DNA of 64,000 bases from Bostrychus sinensis (lineage: Eukaryota; Chordata; Actinopteri; Gobiiformes; Eleotridae): positions 38,981,855 to 39,045,854 of the forward strand of contig CM036241.1 of NCBI GenBank assembly GCA_020698575.1, in the 5' to 3' direction. The translations under genes and the position numbers were made by a program. The notes beneath the pieces are model-generated. The model did not search any database. It had not been told where the DNA came from and saw only the letters and a program-made list of their open reading frames with translations. Below are positions 48,380-59,219 of this stretch, piece by piece. Position 1 is the first letter of the stretch, and the number at the start of each line of letters is the position of its first letter.

Positions 48380-49229
48380 GATGCCACTAAGGCATTTGAT
48401 AGAGTCAATCATAAAAAGCTTTTTATGAAATTAGTGAATAGAGCTGTGCCAAAATATCTAGTTCGAATTCTAATCTTCTGATATTCAAATCAGTTGCTGC
48501 AAGTTAAATGGGACAGTGTCTTGTCAACCCCTTTTCATGTTAGTAATGGTGTTCGACAATGTGGGATTCTCTCCCCAGTTTTATTTTGTGTACAATGATC
48601 AGTTATCAAGAGAACTAAACTGTTGTAATACAGGCTGTGTTGTAGGATCCTCTGTTGTTAACCATCTCATGTACGCTGATGATCTGGTTATTATCAGCCC
48701 ACACAGTGCTGGGATGCAGCAGTTATTAAAGGTCTGCTCAGAGTATGGCAGGATGCATGACATTAAATACAACCCCTCTAAGAGTAATATCATGATTGTT
48801 AGAAGCAGAGAGGATAAAAATAAAAATTTAAACTATCCTGTGTTTTATTTATGCGACAGGCCTCTTACAGCATGCAGAGAGGTTAAATACCTTGGACATT
48901 TTGTAACGGATGATTGGTGTGATGACAGAGATATCCACAGACAGTGTTGTAAACTTTATGCACAGGCAAACATGTTGATGCATAAATTTAGTGTGTGCTC
49001 GATTCCTGTGAAGTGCTTTTTGTACACCTCTGTATACAGCTCATCTCTGGTGGAATTATAAGAGAAGTAGTCTTTGTAGACTCATTGTGGCCTACAATGA
49101 TGCTTTTAGACTCTTATTGAAGGTTCCCAGGTGGCACAGTGCTAGTCAACTGTTTGTGGACTCTCACATCCCCACATGTGAGGCACTGTTGAGACAATTA
49201 CTATATACATTTATAGTTTGTGAGTGACT
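48380..49229 (+). mobile_element. LINE reverse transcriptase fragment (broken)
   Basis: RT motif A (DATKAFDRVNHKK), motif B (GVRQCGILSPVLF) and motif C (LMYADDLVIISP) are followed by SEYGRMHDIKYNPSKS, EVKYLGHFVTDDWCDDRDIH and LYAQANMLMHKFSVCS. Broken pieces then continue (VAYNDAFRLLLKVPRW). An in-frame TGA after RILIF, a frameshift after SPVLFCV and a stop at about 49059 disable it. Both ends are truncated. It is a fish non-LTR element of a family other than the LINE at 19.5 kb. Confidence 0.85.
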
Positions 49230-50749
49230 ATGCTTAGTGAATATGAACTGTTAGTGGCTGATGATATGTTTTTGGTGGTGGGTGGAAGCGGGAGGTGGGA
49301 GATATCTGTTAACCCTTTTTTAAACTTTTTTTTTTTTTTTTTACATTTATATGTACAGTAGGCTACTGATTCAATGAATGGTTCAATGAAATTGCAATTT
49401 AATTATCCTATAATAATACAACAAGTATGTGAAAATGAAAACTAAATAAAATTAATGGAAGAAAGAAATATACCATACAGTATTGTCTGAGTCAGGCCTT
49501 AATACAGTTCTCCTTTCTCTGTGTCTCTGTCACATGTGATATTTGTTTTTAATAAACCCCAGCTGTACACAGAAACCTGGCTGTCTCCACAAAAACCCTC
49601 CATGTGATTATTCTAGACAGGACCAGCTCAAGCCAGGTGTCCACAATATAAAGACATGATGGATGCTCTGAGAAATAAACTAGTGTAATAAGAAAGGCAA
49701 GGAACAGGACTGAACGGACTCAATCTGGATAAAATTCAATAATAAAAAACAATATGTGATATTCAGGGCTTGACATTAACACTCGCCAACTGACCAAATG
49801 CAGACAGATTTCCATTTTGGCCAGTAACATATTCAGTCTCACTTTGTCTGGTTGGATTGGTTGTTGTTGTTGTTTAACTACTTTAACCTGACTTTCTGCT
49901 GCTATGCTTATAAATCCCCTTCTTTTAAAACCTATAGTAAATCATGAGTGGAGAGACAAAATTAAGCTCATTAGAGGGTCAAGTAAAAAAATAAAATAAA
50001 ATAAATTAAATTAAAAAAGAAAAACTATATAGATTTTGTGAGTCTATATAAAAGATATAAATTACTGTTTTAAATAATGCATTTTCAGTGGTCATTTTCA
50101 AAAGAATTGTAAAAACAACATATAATTGTAATATAAGAGAATTATAGTACACATGAATCAGCATTTTAACATCTAAACTATGGCCTGCGAAAAACCTAAA
50201 TGACTAGTAACCTTTAAAGAACACTAGCCAAAATGGCCAGTGAGCAAAAAGGTCAATGTTTCCATAACAATATACAGTAACTAGGGATATGTAGGATATA
50301 TTTTATTTTGTTTTTGACAGTAAGTTATATTCAATTTAAGCATTTGCATTTACTGGTCAAAACATCAAAACTTGACAAAGACTAAGGCTAAAGGCTAAAA
50401 TAAGGCTTAGTCGGGACCAAACCATACCTAAACCAGGACCAAATCGAGGAATCAAGACTAAACTTAAACTTAGAGTAAGAGGGAATTCCTGGACTAATGG
50501 AGAGTGGACTAATTTCAGAACTAGAACTAATTCAGAGCCATCACCAAGGCTCCACCATGAGACAATAAAGATAAACCACAGATGCAAAAAATGCTAGGTT
50601 TAAAATAACATTGAAAGGGTTTAACTAAGTCAGAATAGATTTAAGCCACAATTACCCAGAAGTAGATTCAGACTAAACATCCAGTAGTTAACTGACCAGA
50701 CCCTGGACTGGAGCAAGAACAACAGAGGACAACATAAACCTTTGGCACA
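49230..50749. other. Intergenic, nothing coding recognised
   Basis: AT-rich sequence with a T-rich run at 49326-49342 and a weak, very degenerate run of GGACTAAA-like units at about 50395-50520. No gene seen. Confidence 0.4.
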
Positions 50750-51000
50750 ATTTGTGCCTTGGTTTCATCCCTGGTTTAGTCCTGAGTCTTGATTGAATCT
50801 TGATTTAGCTGTAGCTTAGTCCTGGTTTAGCCTTTGTTTAGCCCTGGTTTAGCTTTAGTTTAGTCCTAGTTGAGGCTTGGTTTAGCCTTGGTTTAACTTT
50901 ACTTTAGTCCTGGTTTAGACCTGGTTTAGTCCTGGTTTAGCCCTTGTTTAGACCTGGTTTAGTCCTGGTTTAGCCTTTGTTTATTCCTGGTTTAGTCCTA
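50750..51000 (+). repeat. TTTAGTCCTGG array
   Basis: About twenty units with variants such as TTTAGCCTTGG and TTTAGACCTGG, plus orientation. Confidence 0.85.
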
Positions 51001-51611
51001 ACATAAAAATTTAGGACTTGTGCCATAATTAAACCTGGACTAAAATAAAATCTAGACCTGGCCTGGACCAAACTAGAAAGACCAATAAACTGTAGGCTTC
51101 TGTCTCTTTGATCCAGGATTATATTTGCACTAATTACTCTGTGAGACTAACTTTGCCATTTCAAAACCACAAAAAAGTACTTCATGTACCACAGTTTTTG
51201 TAGCATCAGCTCCTTCTATAGTCTTTATCTTAAAAAAAAAAAAAAAAAAAAAAACACAATTCAGGCCCTTGCGCCATGCCCTGGGAAACCCCTATGGACC
51301 AGCATTCCACTCAGCTCCCATCATGCTTTGCGGCAACCATTAGGAACAAAGCCAGGAGCAGAACACGGACCCAGTTTGTTTTTAATGGCCCCCTAACTGC
51401 TCTCTTAGGCCTCGCTCTTGCCGCCGAGGATCATGGGAAACATAGGCTCCTGCTGTGCTCTCCACTCCTGGGAAATCACTTTTTATCTTCGGTCTCACGA
51501 ATTTTCAGGAGCCCAGGCCTCAGCGGAGAGTTTTAAATTTGGGAACAAAGGAAAACAACACGGTGAAGTAACAAACGCTAAAAATGCACTGAGGACAAAG
51601 AGAAGAGAACC

Positions 51612-51995
51612 TGGCCCTGGTTTAGTCCTGGTATAATTCTGGTTTATTCCTGGTTTAGTTCCTGTTTTAGTCCTAGTATAGTTCTTGTTTTGTTCCTGGT
51701 TTAGCTTTGGTACAGTCCTAGTTTAGTCCTGGTATAGTCCTGTTTTAGTCCTGGTTCAGCCTTGGTATAGTCCAAGGGTGTGTTCCTACTTGCTGTGTTT
51801 GGTTTAAACTCTGGTGCTCTTCCTGGGAAAGTCTGGTTCGATTGAGCAGGTGTGAACACAATCAGACTCAGACAGGTGAACTCTGGTCGTCCTGAAATCA
51901 GAGGTCTTGGTGTGATTTGCTTTGAGCCCCGGAGCGCTCCTGGTGTGGTCCTGGTGTGGTCCTGGTGTGGTCCTGGTGTGGTCCTGGTGTAGTCC
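51612..51995 (+). repeat. TTTAGTCCTGG run and a perfect CTGGTGTGGTC array
   Basis: 51612-51775 holds diverged TTTAGTCCTGG units. At about 51938-51992 a different 11-bp unit, CTGGTGTGGTC, is repeated nearly perfectly about five times. Both units have the same 11-bp period. Confidence 0.85.
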
Positions 51996-52544
51996 GGTGA
52001 AGCGCAAACGCAACGCAGACCAAACTATGAACTAATGCCAGAGAGAGGACTACACCACTGTTTAACAAGAGCATAAAAACATTCGTGCATCTAATGTGAC
52101 TGAAATACAAATATACTGTAAATAAAATGTATTTAAAAGGTTGATAAAATTAGCAAACAAATGAAAAAACACTGTTGAAACAACATTTCATATTACTCAC
52201 CTCAGAGAATCCACAGCTGTGTTCAGATGATATCACTGCTCTAAACCTAAATACTTCATTAAATATAAATTAAAGTGCGCCATATGATATTTTTGAGATA
52301 TATTCAGCTGAAGAGGCGGACCTTTGACCAATAGAGGAGCAGGATTTCTTCTTCCAAAGTTTCTCTCAGTAAATACTGGCACACTGCCCCCTACAGGTGA
52401 AGGTTTGCTACTGCTCCCTCAGTCAGTTCAGTTCATTTGACAGAGCTCAATGTGAACTTGAACCAGACCAATGACATCATTAACACAGGTGCAGATTTTT
52501 TCCCCGAAGCGCACTGAGTCCTGCGGACCAATAAGTGTGAATAA

Positions 52545-52810
52545 TTTAGTCCTTGTATAGTCCTGGTTTAGTCCTGGTTGGTTTAGTCCCTGGTTTAGTC
52601 CTGGTTCAGACCTGGTTTAATCCTGGTTTAGTCCCTGGCTTAGCCTTGGTATAGTCCTTGTTTAGTCCTGGTTTAGTCCTGGTTTAGTCCTGGTTCAGTC
52701 CTGGTTTAGGTCTGGTTTAGTCCCTGGCCTTGTGCTGGTTTTGTCCCTGGTTTAGCCCTGCTTTAGTCCTTTTTAAATCTTGGTTAAGTCCTGGTTTAGT
52801 CCCTGGTGGT
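52545..52810 (+). repeat. TTTAGTCCTGG array
   Basis: Around twenty-two units, some 12-bp (TTTAGTCCCTGG), plus orientation. Confidence 0.88.
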
Positions 52811-54454
52811 ACAGTTTTATTGTTTAAATTTCTTCAAGAATTTTTAAATTATAAGCCTTTCTTTATTTTTTCAGTTTATTTAACAACCTGGCTTTATATT
52901 TCCCTCAGAGTTCACTTTACAGTGTGTCGAACCTGTTTGCCCTGAGTTCTGTCTGTAAGGCATCACACTTACATTTCTCAACTTCAGTGAGAAAAATGTT
53001 CATATTTATATTATCTTTGAGGTGTGAATGTTAAAAATACTCAGATTTATGAAACCTCAGTCCCATATTTAGAGACACAGTCACAGATGAAGTGTGGGGA
53101 CATTATATTGTGAGATTTCTGTCCCGCAGCGGTGGAAGTGTCCGACTCGCTTCTCTAATTATCTGAATCTTTAAAACATTTCCTCTGTTCTTTTTTAAGT
53201 TTGAGAATGTCCTCAAGTCACTGATCCATCTACAATCTACAGTCAGACACAAAACTAATGAACTAAAGCTGAATACTGAAGCCTCTCATAAAGAAAAATG
53301 TAAAATGTCCTCCCACTGTCCAAACACATGCATTAACCGGAGATTCTAAATGTCCCATCGTGAATGAATGAGAGAGTTGTGTGTGTCAGCCCTGAGACTA
53401 ACTAGTGTACCCTGCCTTAGGCCCATAGTTGTGTGGAAAGGCACCAGTCACTCGCAGCACCTAAAAGGAATAAATGGAAGACAGTTTGAAAATATTTTAT
53501 TCAAGTACAATATGGAGAAAATGCAGAACACAATCTTTGCAGTGGTTGTAACTTTTTCTATGAAATGTGGCTCAGGTGTGTATTTTATCACTAATGTTAA
53601 AAATATCCACTTTTCATTAAGAATATTAAAAATATTTCATTTTTTTGTGTCTGTTTTTTAGAATCTTTTTTTGATGCTATTATATACACTGGCATAAAAA
53701 AGGTTAAAATTCAGAAAATAATGAAACATTTGGTATTTATGATCAGGACAGCACAAGTTGATTAAAAGATTTATGCAAAAAAAAAAAAAAAAGTTGAAAA
53801 AATATGAATGTATACATTTTTAGTGATTTTTTGTGATAGGGACACTTTTGTTACTGAAAGTAACAATGTAACTTTTAAAATTGGGGCACAAGAGTTAAGT
53901 ATATTAGGTAAAATAAAGTCAGTTGCCATAATGTTTTAATAATGCAGTGTAGTTTTATTAATGAAACTTTAGATCATTTACTGCTTTTACATTTACTAAT
54001 GAAAACACCATTAAATTAGTAAAAGTATACTGAAAAAAGGGTTTTGTAACGGACAAACAGCATCAAATACAATCCATGTAACAGTTAATAAGGCAGCGAC
54101 ACAGAGCTGGTTGGGTTAAGTTTTACTTAGGCCTGAACTTTCTTACTCTAAAAGAACATTCAGAGTCATAAATATTAGTGACTGCTGCTATAAAATAATA
54201 TTACTCAAACAGATATAAGAATTATGAATACAATGAGTAGTGAGGATCCAGTGAAAAGACTCAAGTTTTTTTTCCTGGATTTCCTTTGGAAAGTGTTTTT
54301 CCTGGACTTTTTTCAGGGGGTCTTCCTCCTTAAATTAGGTTTTTAAGGTTGTATTATTGCATTTTTGGTTCCTTTTTCTATAACTAGGCCATAAACTCAG
54401 ACACAGTGTGAAATATTGAAATCACTTGTTTATTTTTACTGACATAAATCTGAG
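52811..54454. other. Intergenic, no gene recognised
   Basis: It contains a copy of the dispersed GTGAATGA/CCTGCCTTAGGCCCATAG repeat at about 53340-53440 and is otherwise AT-rich. No exon could be supported. Confidence 0.4.
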
Positions 54455-54970
54455 GTAATATTTTCTGGACTGGCACTTTTTTCATAGATTGGCTGGTCCT
54501 GCGACTTATAGTCAGGTGTGACCTATATGTCAAAATATATCATTTAACATGTTTTTAAAAGTGAATTCATACTGACTGACATGAACCCAGGAGTAAAGCT
54601 GCGAGAGGGCACTCTAGGCTTGTGACAACTACTGTCAGCAGTAATAAGTGATGTGGAATGAGATCAGGAGCTTGGTGAACTTGCTTACAGTTAACTTGCT
54701 TGTTGGTCTTGCTGGCTTGTTATGTTAATTTAGCCTATTTAGCCTCCCAGGTATGTTCTTTATGCTATTGTGTAACTGAATACCTGTTAATGTGTTACGT
54801 TAACATACTGGACACCTATTCAGCCTGTTGTTGTGTGCTATTGTGTAGTTGAATAACTTGCCTAAATTTCTAAATAAATGCGACTTATAGTCCAGTGCGA
54901 CTTGTATATGTTTTTTCCTCTTCATGACGCATATTTTGACTGATGTAACTTATACTCTGGAAAATACAGT
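54455..54970. mobile_element. MITE of the 'GCGACTTATAGTC' family
   Basis: The left part has TATTTTCTGGACTGGC and TGCGACTTATAGTCAGGTGT. The right part has GCGACTTATAGTCCAGTGCG and AACTTATACTCTGGAAAATA. These are the characteristic subterminal repeats and ends of a very common fish MITE (ends like TATTTTCCGGA). Confidence 0.8.
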
Positions 54971-55066
54971 ACATTTATATTTATTCTATTTTTATTTGAT
55001 TTAAATTTGTATTCTATTTCTATATTTTCATTTCTTGGTGGAGAAACTTTCATGTCTGTAACAGAA

Positions 55067-55111
55067 AAAGAATTTCCCCTCAGGGATAAAATAAAGGAAT
55101 TCTGATTCTGA
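55067..55111 (+). mobile_element. LINE 3' tail with ATTCTG repeats
   Basis: TTTCCCCTCAGGGATAAAAT followed by AAAGGAATTCTGATTCTGAT is the typical end of an L2/Rex1-type fish LINE. Only the tail is recognisable. Confidence 0.6.
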
Positions 55112-56254
55112 TATTTCAAGCACTTAGATAAAAGCCTTCCTTACTTTAAATAAACTGCATTAGAACATACGCCATGGCTTTCTCTAACACTGCAAGTACA
55201 TTTAAGACCACTGCTTTAAATGAATATTATTCTCAAATAGAAGTAAAATAGTTAATATAATTACAGTATTACTTGAATAACATAGTATTAAGTTTTACTA
55301 ATTCAAATGTGAGTGCCAGTATCTATATCAGTATTAGTATCTATGTCAGTATCTTGTCTTAATATGTTAGTCCCATTTTGTACGGTGAATACTGTAAATG
55401 TCCAGGACAAAGACAGTCGTTCTTAGCTCCAGCCTGTGTGGTTAGTCCATTATCCCAGAGTCGGACTGTTACTGATGTGTCTGCGGCTCATTCTCAAACT
55501 TACAAAAGACCTAAAGAAATAATTGAAATCTTCAGGATAATTACAGACGCTCAGAGAGACGGCACTATTTCAGTCCAGAGTCATGAGTTTTTTTATTATT
55601 CACCGCTCCATTTGTATCGGACCAAGAACACGTCACAGGCCAAATGTTAACGACCAAAAGAAAGAAGAATCTGATTTTAGAGACACATACGCAGAGGTTT
55701 TTAAAGATTTAGATGTGCTATAGAAAGCATGAAGTATAGAGGGCCACGAGACCTGGCTTTGGTCTTCGCACTGTTTCAGGGCCTTAGTATGAAGATTGTT
55801 TTTTGTCTATATTACTAAAGCTTCTTTAAGACAATTAATTTATGGAACTGAATTTTTTGCAATTTAATTTTGTGAACTGATTTCTTTTAAAAATCAGTTC
55901 ACGTTTTTTTCCCTTAAATTTCAGTGAATAAAATTTTATAAGCCAAAACTTCAGTGTCCTTAATTCGCAGAACCTACATCCCAAAGAAAGATTAAACCCA
56001 TAAATCCTGTGTCATATAGAACTAAGCCAGCATCAGGTTTTAAGTTTACAGTCACGTGACCTGGCTCATTCAATTTGTTGTGGCAAGTTGGCCATTTGGG
56101 ACACAGAATATATATATATTTTTACATTCTATTTTTATACACTAGATTTAAAACACTGTATTTGGCTTAGGAAATTTTATTCACTGAAATTTTCAATAGA
56201 ATTTGAAAAAAAAAAAAAAAAAAAAAAAAGAATTCAGTTCACAAAAAAATCACT
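55112..56254. other. Intergenic, no gene recognised
   Basis: AT-rich sequence with a poly-A tract at 56205-56229. A 90-codon frame at 55378-55650 has no family features. Confidence 0.35.
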
Positions 56255-56735
56255 AAACCAGACTAAACAAGGTTTAAACAATGTCTAAATCAAGACTAAA
56301 CTAGGATTAAACCAGGTCTAAATCAGGCCTAAACAAGATTTAAACCAGGACTTAGCCAGGTCTAAAACTGAACTTAACCAGATTTTAACCAGAATTAAAC
56401 CAGGTCTAAACCAGGCCTGAACCAGGATGTCATTGTGCCTCAACAAGGTCAAAACAGGACTTCCCTGTGTCTAAACCCATAATAAACTATGTTTAAACTA
56501 TGTCTAAAACAAGCCTAAAGCAGATTTAAATCAGGACTGAACCATGTTTAAACCAAGACTAAACCAGATTTAAACCAGGATTGAACCAGGTCATAACAAG
56601 GTCATAACCAGGACTAAACCAGGACTAAACTAGATCTAAAACTGGACTGAACCAGGATTAAACCAGATTAAACCAGCTCTAAACAAGGACTTAGCTGTGT
56701 CTAAACCAGGACTAAGCAGCGGTCTACACTTCTGA
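56255..56735 (-). repeat. 11-bp repeat run (CCAGGACTAAA orientation)
   Basis: Degenerate units (AAACCAGGTCT, AACCAGGACTA, AAACCAGATTT) run over about 480 bp. Confidence 0.85.
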
Positions 56736-57419
56736 ACCAAACTAAAATCAGGACTTGAACATCACAAGACCTCTGAGTATCACCACAAGAGCCCCATGTA
56801 CCTCCAGTGGCACCTGTACCCCAGCTTGAGAACAACTGTTTTAAATAATAATAATTTGTTTCACTATTCTAACAGAATCTCAAACCTGTTTTATCACAAT
56901 AAAATATAACTATTCTGTATCAACCCATGAGTTATTAATACATTTATAACATGCAAAAATGATTTCATAAGTTATAAAATGAAGTATATTTTGTCACTAA
57001 ACCAAATACTACAATATCTTTTAGTTTTTTACTCTGATTTAATGTGATTCAGACTTTCATAAACTGTTCCATCTGCTGCGTCAGTCTTTGTTAGTGATTA
57101 CAGAGATTATACCCCCACCTGTTCCCTGTCAAAAACCTGCTCAAACCACACCAAAAATGTGCCAAAAACATGCTAAAACTGTGCCAAAACGCCGGCGGTT
57201 TACCATGGACATGGACATATGAAACCGGCTCCACATGTCCCAATCACGAGACGGGGTAGAAACAGGGAGAGGACAGATGTGTGGAGCGTCACGTGAGGAG
57301 GGGAGTGTGGATTTAAAGCAATAATGAAAATCTCTTGACTGGGACAGATGAGGAGGGAAGGAGAAGACAGAGGGAGGCTAATGTAAAAGGACTAAAATCA
57401 GGAACCTGACTACACCGGA

Positions 57420-58030
57420 GTCAAACCAGGTCTAAATCAGGGTTTAACTATAAATAAACTGGGACTAGAATATACCAGGTCTGAACATGGACTAAACTGG
57501 GCCTAAAGCAGGTCTAAACCAGGACTAAACCAGGACTAAACATGGACTAAACTGGGCCTAAAGCAGGTCTAAACCAGGACTAAACCAGGACTAAACATGG
57601 ACTAAACTGGGCCTAAAGCAGGTCTAAACCAGGACTAAACCAGGGCTAAGCCAGGACTAAACCAGGGCTAAACCAGGGCTAAGTCAGGACTAAACAAAGA
57701 CTAAACCAGATCTAAACCAGGACTAATTCAGGACTAAATCAGGGCTAAAACAGGACTAAACCAGGAAAAACTTTGGACTAAATCAGGATTAAACAAGGAC
57801 AAAACCTGGACTAATCTGGGCCTAAACCAGGGCTAAACCAGGGCTAAACTAGGGCTAAACCAAGACTAAACCAGGACTAAATCAGGGCTAAACCAGATAT
57901 AAACCAGGACTAAATCAGGGCTAAACCAGGACTAAACCAAGACTAAACCAGGACTAAACCAGGAAAAACTCAGGACTAAATCAGGACAAAACCTGGACTA
58001 AACTGGGCCTAACCCAGGGCTAAACCAGAA
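57420..58030 (-). repeat. CCAGGACTAAA array with a 55-bp higher-order unit
   Basis: About fifty 11-bp units. A 55-bp block starting CATGGACTAAACTGGGCC repeats at 57486, 57541 and 57596, five units per block. The later part is a less ordered mix (CCAGGGCTAAA, CCAAGACTAAA). Confidence 0.95.
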
Positions 58031-58184
58031 CAAACTACACATACATAAGCCAGTGCCAGTGTTTTTGCTCCTGTCTGCTTCTCCAAACCTACTCTATTGA
58101 ATGAGTCACCATCTCCATAGACCCTAAATACCGCCCTGTCCCATCCGTTTAAGACCCCTGCTGTCCTCATTTGTAGAAAGTGTC

Positions 58185-58760
58185 CTGCGGTCGTTTCTTC
58201 TCCTCATTCATCTCCTCCACCAGCCCCTTCATTAAGAACAACCTGGAGCTTCCCAAACAAATAACAACTGCTGCTGCTAATTACCCACAATTCCCTGCAA
58301 CATGAGTGGGGCAAATTACCCACAATGCTCTGCTGCAGCACCACCACATGAGGGGAACGGGGGTTGTTCCAAGTTGGACATGTCAAATGGAACACACTTC
58401 AAATGCGTAATTAACTTTCAGACTCGAGTCATTTATTAATTTCATTTAATTTAATTTAACTTAATTTAGACCTGTTTTTTTCTTTGTTTAGTCCAGGTTG
58501 TTTAGTCTGGTTTAGTCCTGGGTAAGTCCTGGTTTAGTCCTGGTTTTATCTTGGTTCAGTCCTGGTTTAGCCTGGCTTAAGTCCTAGTTTAGTCCTGCTT
58601 CCTGCGGTCTTCTCTTCTCCTCATTCATCTACAGTGTATGAGCCTGGAGCCTCCCAAACAAACAACAACTGCTCATTACCCACAATCCTCTGGTCCACAA
58701 CCACCACAACAACAATATAAATGAGGATAATTACCCACAATCCTCTGCTCCACAACAAAA
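58185..58760 (+). repeat. Duplicated block flanking an 11-bp array
   Basis: 58185-58345 (CCTGCGGTCGTTTCTTCTCC, CTTCCCAAACAAATAACAAC, ATTACCCACAAT) recurs at about 58600-58760 (CCTGCGGTCTTCTCTTCTCC, CCTCCCAAACAAACAACAAC). TTTAGTCCTGG units fill part of the gap (58480-58600). Confidence 0.75.
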
Positions 58761-59219
58761 GCACCTCCAGGCTTCAGGACCATGTATGGAGACCCATGGA
58801 CTTCTATAAGCGCTTTGAAAAGTGACTCGTAACATGGCCTTTAAATGGTTGGTTGACATGACGCCTACTTTTACCGTAATCAGTCAAAAAGATTTGCTAA
58901 ATAATGTTTTTTCTCCTCCAAAACTCTCTACAAAACCTTTATAGCTTTAGAAAAAAACTACAACTTTTTGTATTTTAACATTAAGCTGTGAAATGTCCTG
59001 CAGTGTGACTGTAACAGTCTCAGAATACAAAATTCAAACATTTTTAAAATGAGTCTTTAACATCTGGGACACTTCCTAACATTTTTGGCATAATGTCAAA
59101 TATTTATACTTTACTAAAAATTGAAATTAGTTTATACTTGTAATCAAAATGGTGTCCTGTGGTGTGACCTGAAAAATCAGGTTTTTAAAACAGACAGCTG
59201 CAACAAAACCTACAGGACC

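Noticed and set aside
51276..51636. Overlapping frames near 51.3-51.6 kb as an exon
   Set aside because: The segment is GC-richer than its surroundings, but I found no splice-consistent exon or family likeness.
51804..52110. Frames with repeated HQDHTRTTPGP text
   Set aside because: These come from the 11-bp CTGGTGTGGTC array on the minus strand; no gene structure supports them.
55378..55650. 90-codon open frame as a gene
   Set aside because: No family features, splice signals or neighbouring exons; it lies among repeats.
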